DNA of 64,000 nt from Bacteroidetes bacterium GWF2_40_14 (lineage in GTDB: Bacteria; Bacteroidota; Bacteroidia; Bacteroidales; UBA932): contig MEOK01000008.1 in the NCBI GenBank assembly GCA_001769195.1, positions 1-64,000 of the forward strand, in the 5' to 3' direction. Both the position numbers and the translations under genes were made by a program. This document shows positions 27,339 to 33,857 of this stretch, one piece after another. How positions within the stretch are numbered: the stretch's first letter is position 1; each line of letters starts with the position of its first letter. The notes below the pieces were generated by a model. It was not told the origin of the DNA, searched no databases, and saw only the letters and a list, made by a program, of their open reading frames with translations.

Positions 27339-28358
27339 CTATTTCTTGTGCCAGTCGGTACTTCTGGCTCGCAACTCTTCCGGATAGTTCCACTTCTCTT
27401 TCATAAGCGTTCTCACAGAGTCGTTAATGAACAACTGTTCGGGAACTACATTCTTAATCTCAATTTTATTTGTCGGCATACCCTCTATTAGGGAAATCAC
27501 CATAGCCCCGGCAGTGGATCCTACCTCGTAATAGTTGGCCCCAAGGTTTGCCATTGCCCCTTTTAGGGCGTGCTTTGGATTATTTGTGAATACTGGAATC
27601 TTATATTTGTTTGCTGCTGCTATATACATCTCAATTGCCGACTCAACTACATTGTCTCCGCCTATCCAGAGGGCTTCCACTCCCTTCTCACCAACAGCCA
27701 GAGCAGCTTCATAAACTTGTGATACAGTCTCTACACTCATTTCAACCAGCTCTATTCCAAGCTCTTTGCAGGTAACGCGGGCCTTTTTGACGCAGGCTTC
27801 TGAGCAAGTTTCTCCCGTACACCATACAACTCCCAGTTTTTTGAGTTTGGGATTCATCTCTCTGGCAATCCTGATAATCGACTCAACTGGTTGAAATGTG
27901 CCAATACCTACAAGATGCGCCGGATGTTCGTTTGTTGCAGTACCGGTAATACCAACACCAGATACGACAGGGTCGGTCACTGCGCAGAACACATGTAAAA
28001 CCTTGCCCTCCTTGTTGGCATTTGCCATAACCTGGAGTCCGGGAGTACTTATGGAAACTACCATGTCGAATTTTTCGTTTACAATATTAAGCGCAATCAT
28101 ATTTGCCGTTGGCATGTCTCCCTCGGAGCAGTATCTTTGAATTTCCAGGCGTCCTTCTAAAAATTCCTTTGATGTCTGAATTTTATTCAGGAGCCCCTTT
28201 TCGGTCTCCTCCTGAAGCTGATTTGAATTGAAACGGAAGACCGCAATCCTTGTTTTTGGGGCGCTATTACCTGTTCCTCTGCGGTTAAGGAAATCGGAGA
28301 AAACTAAAATTGAAACTAAGGCTAACACTGTCAGCAAAGGTCGAATGTACTTTTTCAT
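27339..28358 (-). CDS. ABC-type substrate-binding protein (PF04392/TrpX-like), copy 2
   Basis: 339 residues from the ATG at 28358; an in-frame TTG at 28373 is less likely. An N-terminal hydrophobic anchor (LLTVLALVSILVFSDFL) is followed by the same landmarks as copy 1: TRIAVFRFNSNQLQEETEKGLLNK, VSISTPGLQVMANANKEGK, VFCAVTDPVVSGVG, GVVWCTGETCSEACVKKARV, IGGDNVVESAIEMY. The two copies are alike along the whole length, so they arose by duplication. Both keep the cysteine-containing CTxETCxxACV segment. No permease or ATPase is nearby. Confidence 0.85.
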   Translation of the reverse strand: MKKYIRPLLTVLALVSILVFSDFLNRRGTGNSAPKTRIAVFRFNSNQLQEETEKGLLNKIQTSKEFLEGRLEIQRYCSEGDMPTANMIALNIVNEKFDMVVSISTPGLQVMANANKEGKVLHVFCAVTDPVVSGVGITGTATNEHPAHLVGIGTFQPVESIIRIAREMNPKLKKLGVVWCTGETCSEACVKKARVTCKELGIELVEMSVETVSQVYEAALAVGEKGVEALWIGGDNVVESAIEMYIAAANKYKIPVFTNNPKHALKGAMANLGANYYEVGSTAGAMVISLIEGMPTNKIEIKNVVPEQLFINDSVRTLMKEKWNYPEELRARSTDWHKK

Positions 28359-28424
28359 AAAATTTAATTTCAAATCGAAATTTAAGGAATTTCCTTTAAT
28401 AAAAATATTTAATACATTTACCTA

Positions 28425-29108
28425 ATGAAAATCATAGATCTTACACGCACAATCTCTTCTGAGATGCCGGTTTTTCCCGGAACTGAACCTCCGGTTATAA
28501 CCAATGCAACGACTATAGATAAAGAGGGTTATGCAGAAAAACTGATTTCATTCTTCACTCATACCGGAACTCATATAGATGCTCCCGCTCATATTTTAAA
28601 AGGAAAATATACTCTTGACCATTTTAGTGCAGATAAATTTATTGGCAAAGGTGTTGTTATAGATGTAAGCACGAGGCCAAAAGAAGGTGACGGCGATAGT
28701 GTAAGTGACGGAAAAGAGTGGATTATAGAGAAAAGCAATCTGGAAAAGCACGCTGTACGTATTGCCGCTTCTGACTTTATTCTCCTTAGGACAGGTTGGG
28801 ACAGGAAATGGGGAAGTGCCGGTTACTTTCAAGATTTTCCGACTCTCTCCGAGAATGCTGTAAAATGGCTTTGCACCTTCAAGTTGAAGGGAATAGGATT
28901 TGATTGCATTTCGGCGGACCCTGTCAGTTCTACAAATTTGCCTAATCACAGAATAATTCTTGGCAAAAATTTAGTTATAATAGAGAACCTCTGCAATCTG
29001 GAACCCTTAATAGATCAGTTTTTCCGATTCTCCTGTCTCCCTTTGAAAATTGCAGACAGCGACGGATCTCCGGTGAGAGCAGTGGCTATTTGTGCCGATA
29101 CCATTTAG
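28425..29108 (+). CDS. Cyclase-family protein (kynurenine formamidase-like hydrolase)
   Basis: 227 residues of the PF04199 cyclase family. The metal-binding motif HTGTHIDAPAH (HxGTHxDxPxH) near residue 46 is intact, and the start MKIIDLTRTISSEMPVFPG is typical. Characterised members hydrolyse N-formylkynurenine, isatin or similar amides with Mn or Zn; the substrate here is unknown. A -7-like box TACATTTA (28413-28420) lies only four bases before the ATG, so the transcript may be leaderless or nearly so. Confidence 0.85.
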   Translation: MKIIDLTRTISSEMPVFPGTEPPVITNATTIDKEGYAEKLISFFTHTGTHIDAPAHILKGKYTLDHFSADKFIGKGVVIDVSTRPKEGDGDSVSDGKEWIIEKSNLEKHAVRIAASDFILLRTGWDRKWGSAGYFQDFPTLSENAVKWLCTFKLKGIGFDCISADPVSSTNLPNHRIILGKNLVIIENLCNLEPLIDQFFRFSCLPLKIADSDGSPVRAVAICADTI

Positions 29109-29157
29109 TTGCCGTATATTTAGCTAATACTAATCAATACAATAAAGGAGCAATAAT

Positions 29158-29856
29158 ATGTGTTTTTCAGCCGAAGCCAGTTTTGTGGGAGGAGTAGTCA
29201 TTTCTGCAATAGGCATTTTAGCAGTCAAGAAGGTAAAAAATCCTTCGCAGAAAATATTCGCACTTATTCCTTTGGTGTTTGCATTTCAGCAATTTGCAGA
29301 AGGTTTTGTGTGGCTCTCCCTGAGGTATCAAGAGTATGAGACTGTTCAAAAAATAAGCACTTACATTTTTTTGACAATGGCAGAGGTTCTATGGCCTACC
29401 ATGATTCCCCTCTCTGTTCTTCTTATGGAGAAGAATGACGGAAGGAGAAAATTACTCAGAATCCTGCTGGTTCTTGGAATTTTATTGTCGGCCTATTATG
29501 CCTTTTGTTTATTGACATTCGATGTGAATCCGCAAATTTCGGGGTTTCATATCCAATATCTCAACGACTTCCCGGAACAGCTGAGAATGCCTGCATTCTA
29601 TCTGTATGTTATTGTTTCTATCTCTCCATTGTTTGTCTCCAGCATAAAAAGGACGCATATGCTTGGCATATTGATGTTCCTTTCGTGTCTGGTAACCGTA
29701 ATTTTTTTTACTCAATATCTTACCTCTGTGTGGTGTTTCTTTGCCGCTCTTATTAGTGGCGTTATCTTATGGATACTAAGTGATATAAACAAGAAATTCA
29801 GCATACATGCAATCAGAAAAACCGGAAAAACCAGAAAAACCGGACAAGCTGGCTAA
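29158..29856 (+). CDS. Integral membrane protein (DUF6629-like)
   Basis: 232 residues with about seven hydrophobic helices. The opening MCFSAEASFVGGVVISAIG, with Cys2 and a Ser/Ala-rich first helix, resembles the DUF6629 family; function unknown. An unusually clear Shine-Dalgarno (AAAGGAG, eight bases before the ATG) decides the start. The C terminus turns into a basic tail (RKTGKTRKTG) encoded by a short DNA repeat that also encodes the N terminus of the next gene in another frame; the overlap is 50 bases. Confidence 0.72.
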   Translation: MCFSAEASFVGGVVISAIGILAVKKVKNPSQKIFALIPLVFAFQQFAEGFVWLSLRYQEYETVQKISTYIFLTMAEVLWPTMIPLSVLLMEKNDGRRKLLRILLVLGILLSAYYAFCLLTFDVNPQISGFHIQYLNDFPEQLRMPAFYLYVIVSISPLFVSSIKRTHMLGILMFLSCLVTVIFFTQYLTSVWCFFAALISGVILWILSDINKKFSIHAIRKTGKTRKTGQAG

Positions 29857-30991
29857 TCCTGACAGATTCAGCCGTCAGGCAAGCTATCAGGAGGGGCTTC
29901 CAGAGAATTCCTTGGTGGGCACTGCCTCTTCCGGCAGCATTTCCCTCCGCCGGGTGCATTGCCTGCTTTGTCCTCACAATTGCATTATCAATGTGGGAAG
30001 GTCCGGAGTATGCAAAACAAGGGTCAACAAAAACGGAGTGTTATATACAATGGCATACGGTAATCCATGTTCAATTTCTGTGGACCCGATGGAAAAGAAA
30101 CCTCTTTTTCACTTCTTTCCGGGCTCAGGGATATTTTCTCTTTCTACTGCTGGATGCAATTTCCGTTGTCTTAATTGCCAGAACTGGTCCATCTCGCAGA
30201 AGGCACCTTCGGATTTACAGTATTACGACATGAAGCCTCAGGAGGTTGTGGCTGAAGCATTGCGCCATAAATCATCCAACAAAGAACTACATATTACCAG
30301 TAGTATTGCATTCACCTATACAGAGCCAACCGTTTTCTTCGAGTATATGTATGATATTGCCAGGGAGGCACATAAGCAAGGAGTAAAAACGGTAATGATA
30401 TCAAATGGATACATTAACCGTCAACCTTTGCTCGACCTTGTTCCGTATCTGGATGCCGCCAACATAGACCTCAAATGTTTTGACGATGCTATATACCATA
30501 AGCTCACCGGTGGTTCTCTGCAACCGGTACTCGATACACTCAAAACGCTCAAAGAGAGAGGTGTCTGGCTGGAAATCACTAACCTGATTATCCCTTCACT
30601 CACCGATGACCCAGACATGATTAAGGCTATGTGTGAATGGCTTGCCGAGAATGGATTTGCAGATACCCCACTCCATTTCAGCCGGTTCTTTCCAACCTTC
30701 AAGCTGACGCAACTACTGCCAACATCTCCGGAGTGTCTGATAAACTCCAAAGAGATTGCAGAACGAGCAGGACTCAAATATGTCTACATTGGAAATCTTC
30801 CATATCTTCGCGGAGAGAATACTCATTGTCCAAAGTGTGGAAAAACATTAGTTGAGCGAGAGGGATATCGGGTAACAGAGATGAAAATAGAGACACACAT
30901 AGATAAGAACTTCGATGCAGATGCCGCAATAAATGACAGTACAGGATTATGCGGGTTTTGCGGTGAAAAAATCGCAGGAGTCTGGGGTTGA
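29807..30991 (+). CDS. amrS: AmmeMemoRadiSam system radical SAM enzyme
   Basis: 394 residues. The core fits the AmrS/PflA-like family: an N-terminal cysteine cluster (CLLCPHNCIINVGRSGVC), GNPCSISVDPMEKKPLFHF, the radical-SAM motif CNFRCLNC, YTEPTVFFEYM, and a C-terminal zinc-ribbon-like pair CPKCGKT and CGFCGEK. It is always found with AMMECR1 and MEMO1 homologues, as here. The first 20 or so residues (EKPEKPEKPDK) come from a DNA repeat overlapping the previous gene and are not conserved in the family, so the true start may be further in. The reaction is unknown. Confidence 0.92.
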   Translation: MQSEKPEKPEKPDKLANPDRFSRQASYQEGLPENSLVGTASSGSISLRRVHCLLCPHNCIINVGRSGVCKTRVNKNGVLYTMAYGNPCSISVDPMEKKPLFHFFPGSGIFSLSTAGCNFRCLNCQNWSISQKAPSDLQYYDMKPQEVVAEALRHKSSNKELHITSSIAFTYTEPTVFFEYMYDIAREAHKQGVKTVMISNGYINRQPLLDLVPYLDAANIDLKCFDDAIYHKLTGGSLQPVLDTLKTLKERGVWLEITNLIIPSLTDDPDMIKAMCEWLAENGFADTPLHFSRFFPTFKLTQLLPTSPECLINSKEIAERAGLKYVYIGNLPYLRGENTHCPKCGKTLVEREGYRVTEMKIETHIDKNFDADAAINDSTGLCGFCGEKIAGVWG

Positions 30992-31582
30992 TCAATCACC
31001 AGATGTGAGTATGGTAGCGGTAAAGATGTAGACATCGGCGCTCTTCCAGCCGGTCCAGCCTAAGCCGGCCTTGTCGCGGGAGCAATGTCCAAGAAAATCT
31101 TCACGGCTCCAGCCGGTTTCGGTAGCAACCTGAGGGAGAAACACTCCGGAGTCGACACCCTTCTGTATAAAGATGCCATGCTTTCCTAGCTCAATCTCTG
31201 TAATATCGTCTATCCTGGTCATGGGAGAGAGCACCGATATCTCGATATCTATTTTTGACAGTTCGTCCGGCCCTATAGGGGTAAACCGATAATCGTAAAG
31301 CGATGCAGATATTGCCATCTCCTGAATCATTTTGTAAAGGGGCAGGTCGCCGGTCATACGGCCGAGGCAACCGCGTAGCTTTCCTTTGTTGTGCAGCGTT
31401 ACAAATGCTCCGCAGGTTGTTTTGAGAATATCAGAGTATTCATCGGGGGTCACCTTGAATTTTTTCCCTCCAAGAACTGCCGAATGTATAGATTCACGAG
31501 CTATGTCCAACAGGGTTTGTTTATCTGTTTCTGAAAGTGGATTTGATGAGTCTGTGGATGGAGTGGTTATATCAGATATCAT
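30992..31582 (-). CDS. amrA: AmmeMemoRadiSam system protein A (AMMECR1 domain)
   Basis: 196 residues. The AMMECR1 hallmark LRGCLGRMTGDLPL is present near residue 70, with the downstream FTPIGPDELSKIDIEISVLSPM and GVFLPQVATETGWSREDFLGHCSRKAG-like segment. Its stop abuts the stop of the radical-SAM gene, so the two are convergent. It pairs with the MEMO gene upstream on the same strand. Molecular function is not established; the group is thought to carry out a linked modification reaction. Confidence 0.92.
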   Translation of the reverse strand: MISDITTPSTDSSNPLSETDKQTLLDIARESIHSAVLGGKKFKVTPDEYSDILKTTCGAFVTLHNKGKLRGCLGRMTGDLPLYKMIQEMAISASLYDYRFTPIGPDELSKIDIEISVLSPMTRIDDITEIELGKHGIFIQKGVDSGVFLPQVATETGWSREDFLGHCSRDKAGLGWTGWKSADVYIFTATILTSGD

Positions 31583-31687
31583 GATTTTTATAGATTGTTA
31601 GGGGTAGTTTGTGTATTAGGGATCGTATGTATAGGGATAGTTTATGTAATAAGAGTATTGGTTCTGCATTTTATGATACGATGCTGC
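31583..31687. other. Intergenic gap between amrA and amrB
   Basis: A 105-base AT- and G-rich stretch on the plus strand with loosely repeated TATAGGGAT/TATTAGGGAT words. I see no convincing gene, hairpin terminator or promoter box. Its translation contains a peptide familiar from an adapter artefact, but the bases do not match the adapter. Confidence 0.4.
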
Positions 31688-32572
31688 TTAATGGGGCGGT
31701 TGTTTTCCACAAACAGCTATGCCCCAGTAGCCAACAACCCTGTTGGTTTCGCCATAGTATTCGACGTCACCGGAGTTTCTGTAGTCGACAGCAATATATT
31801 CCAGGGATTTTTCATTTGAGGTCATGTATAGAAGCGTCAATACAGATGTCCAACCACAGAGGCTTGTTACGAGGTGCGGAATCTTTTTTTCTGCTGTCTT
31901 TTTGATAGAGGCAAGCAGGACATCAGGATTATTTGCCAGGATAGCCTCCTTTGTAATGTCGTCTACCTTCTGGGCATCTGCATAGTTAGGGTAGTGCGAA
32001 AAGTCGGAGCTTATTATGAATAGATTTTCAGGAGTAAAATAAGGTTTAAGTGTCAAGGCAATCTCTTTGCAAATATCCTTGTCGGAGGTGCCGATAATTA
32101 TTGGGACAATGCTGTACTCACTTTTAAGAATATGGTTGAGAAAGGGGAGCTGCACCTCCAGACTGTGTTCTTTCTGATGAGGGCCGCGATCGGAGGTGAA
32201 CAATACCGGAAATCTTTCGACAAGCATCTTCCCGAAAGAGCGGTCTACCGGAACTGTTCCAAAAGGCATAATAAAATCACCGTCGCAGTATACCGCGGCC
32301 CCTTCGAACCACTCCTGGTGAGATGAAGCTATTACAAATATCCTCTTATAGGCGATGTCCGTATCAATCTGATTGAAGGCAGATGCTGCTACTTCGCCTG
32401 AATATATATACCCGGCGTGCGGGCAGATGATAGCTCTTACATTGCTGCAACGTTTGGGAATTGCAGAAGCAAATATGTTTTCGAGCTCCTTGTGCAGTTT
32501 TTGCTTGTCTGCAGGATAAAAACTTCCCGCTACAGCGGGTTGCCTGTCAATCTCTTCTGAAACTGTTTTCAT
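31688..32572 (-). CDS. amrB: AmmeMemoRadiSam system protein B (MEMO1 family)
   Basis: 294 residues. It starts with REP-like segment DRQPAVAGSFYPADKQKL and continues ICPHAGYIYSGEVAA, VPIIIGTSDKD and SSDFSHYPNY, all typical of the MEMO/LigB-like fold with a His-rich metal site. The ATG at 32572 has a strong GGAGG eight bases upstream. A 105-base gap separates it from AMMECR1; the two are probably one transcript. The divergent region upstream holds the asnA promoter and leader. Confidence 0.92.
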   Translation of the reverse strand: MKTVSEEIDRQPAVAGSFYPADKQKLHKELENIFASAIPKRCSNVRAIICPHAGYIYSGEVAASAFNQIDTDIAYKRIFVIASSHQEWFEGAAVYCDGDFIMPFGTVPVDRSFGKMLVERFPVLFTSDRGPHQKEHSLEVQLPFLNHILKSEYSIVPIIIGTSDKDICKEIALTLKPYFTPENLFIISSDFSHYPNYADAQKVDDITKEAILANNPDVLLASIKKTAEKKIPHLVTSLCGWTSVLTLLYMTSNEKSLEYIAVDYRNSGDVEYYGETNRVVGYWGIAVCGKQPPH

Positions 32573-32618
32573 GATTTATCCTCCATTGTTAAAATGTTAG
32601 CAAAATATAGTAACATTT

Positions 32619-32649
32619 TTTGGCAATTAAAAACAAATGTATACTTTTA
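32619..32649 (+). promoter_or_regulatory. asnA leader promoter
   Basis: TTTG at 32619-32622 and TACTTTTA at 32642-32649 (7 of 8 to TAnnTTTG) are separated by 19 bases, the standard Bacteroidetes spacing. Transcription would begin around 32656, about 20 bases before the leader-peptide ATG. Confidence 0.65.
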
Positions 32650-32675
32650 CGCACTGGAAACACTATAAAAAAAGA

Positions 32676-32765
32676 ATGACCTTTTTAAGGAATAATAATA
32701 ATCTCTTTAATAATTCGAATAATAATCATATTCGGACAGGGAGGTTATTGTTGTTAAACAAGTAA
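32676..32765 (+). CDS. Asparagine-rich leader peptide of asnA
   Basis: A 29-codon reading frame between the asnA promoter and its terminator, too short for usual gene calling. After MTFLR come four AAT codons, LF, two AAT, S, three AAT, then HIRTGRLLLL, N, K and the TAA at 32763-32765. Ten of 29 residues are asparagine, nine of them in a 12-codon block at 32691-32726. The block ends 12 bases before the first arm of the antiterminator (32739), where a stalled ribosome's front edge would lie. I infer a leader peptide whose translation measures charged tRNA-Asn. Confidence 0.8.
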   Translation: MTFLRNNNNLFNNSNNNHIRTGRLLLLNK

Positions 32766-32816
32766 ATTATTAACAATATATATGACAAGCCTCCCGCATC
32801 CCGGGGGGCTTTTTTT
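32739..32816 (+). terminator. Transcription attenuator (antiterminator/terminator switch) of asnA
   Basis: Terminator: a 10-bp stem with arms 32787-32796 (AAGCCTCCCG) and 32802-32811 (CGGGGGGCTT), loop CATCC, then a T run to 32816. Antiterminator: GGGAGGTT (32739-32746) can pair with AGCCTCCC (32788-32795), which is the 5' arm of the terminator, extended by ATTGTT (32747-32752) with AACAAT (32772-32777). The two structures exclude each other. The leader-peptide stop at 32763 lies in the antiterminator loop, so a ribosome reaching it blocks the antiterminator and allows termination. asnA begins 21 bases past the T run. Confidence 0.82.
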
Positions 32817-32836
32817 ATGTGCAAAACTCAATAGAA

Positions 32837-33841
32837 ATGAAACAGGAAATTCTAAAAACAGAAAAGGCAATCACTCTTGTCAAGAAGACATTCGAGGGAG
32901 AGTTGTCGCGTCAGCTTAAGCTGGTAAAAGTATCATCACCAATAGCCGTTCTTGACGGAACAGGTATTAATGACGACCTTAACGGTATTGAACGACCCGT
33001 CTCTTTTCCGGTTAAGGCTCTGGAAGATAAAAGAGCTGTTGTTGTGCACTCCCTTGCAAAGTGGAAGCGTCTTAGACTTAAACAGCTGGAGATGGAACCT
33101 AACAGTGGTATTCTTACCGACATGAGGGCTCTCAGACCTGACGAAGATTTTACTGCACTGCACTCTATTTATGTGGATCAGTGGGATTGGGAGCAGCGTA
33201 TCTGGCCCGGCGACAGAACACTTGACCGGTTAAAGGATACAGTAAGGAAAATCTACTCTGCACTTAGGGCAACGGAACTCGCAGTTTATGAGCAATACCC
33301 TCAAATTGAGCCGGTTTTGCCTGCAGACATCACCTTTATCCATTCGGAGGAGCTTCTTTGTTGCTATCCATGGCTTTCTCCAAAGGAGAGAGAGTATGCC
33401 GCGGCTAAGGAGTATGGTGCAATATTCATTATTGGAATAGGGGGATTACTGTCCAACGGGGAACGTCATGATGGCCGGGCACCGGACTATGACGACTGGA
33501 GCACACTCAACGAAGAGGGATATTCAGGAATCAACGGTGATATTATTGTCTGGAACCCTGTATTACAGTGTGCGTTTGAACTCTCCTCAATGGGGGTGAG
33601 GGTAGATAAAGTGGCACTTGTCCGCCAGCTGGAGGAGAGAGGTTGTTCAGACCGGTCGTTGCTTACATTTCACAGTATGCTGCTTGCAGGAGAACTTCCG
33701 GAGAGCATCGGTGGAGGAATAGGACAATCCAGGGTATGTATGTTCATGCTCAAGAAACAACACATTGGAGAGGTTCAGGTTAGCATCTGGCCGGAGGTAG
33801 AGATGAGAAAACTTGCCGCAGCGGGTGTAACTCTTCTGTAA
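32837..33841 (+). CDS. asnA: Aspartate-ammonia ligase (asparagine synthetase A)
   Basis: 334 residues from the ATG at 32837; a GTG six codons upstream lies right behind the terminator and is less likely. AsnA makes asparagine from aspartate, ammonia and ATP and has a class II aminoacyl-tRNA synthetase fold. Family stretches include KVSSPIAVLDGTGINDDLNG, VVHSLAKWKRLRLKQ, YVDQWDWEQ and GGGIGQSRVCMFMLKK. It is preceded by an asparagine-codon leader peptide and an attenuator, so its expression should rise when tRNA-Asn charging falls. Confidence 0.97.
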   Translation: MKQEILKTEKAITLVKKTFEGELSRQLKLVKVSSPIAVLDGTGINDDLNGIERPVSFPVKALEDKRAVVVHSLAKWKRLRLKQLEMEPNSGILTDMRALRPDEDFTALHSIYVDQWDWEQRIWPGDRTLDRLKDTVRKIYSALRATELAVYEQYPQIEPVLPADITFIHSEELLCCYPWLSPKEREYAAAKEYGAIFIIGIGGLLSNGERHDGRAPDYDDWSTLNEEGYSGINGDIIVWNPVLQCAFELSSMGVRVDKVALVRQLEERGCSDRSLLTFHSMLLAGELPESIGGGIGQSRVCMFMLKKQHIGEVQVSIWPEVEMRKLAAAGVTLL

Positions 33842-33857
33842 CCGGCTGGCATAAAAT

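Noticed and set aside
31609-31640. Translation here gives MCIRDR, a peptide well known from Nextera adapter contamination.
   Set aside because: The bases (TGTGTATTAGGGATCG and so on) differ at several positions from the adapter sequence and merge smoothly into flanking genomic sequence, so this is a coincidence.
32784-32816. A second possible leader peptide starting at ATG 32782-32784 across the terminator hairpin of asnA.
   Set aside because: It has no cluster of a single amino acid, runs out of frame into asnA, and its translation would melt the terminator; the Asn-rich frame explains the region better.
32819-32836. GTG at 32819 as the start of asnA.
   Set aside because: It falls immediately after the terminator T run with no room for ribosome binding in the read-through transcript, and the six extra residues are not family-like; ATG at 32837 is preferred.
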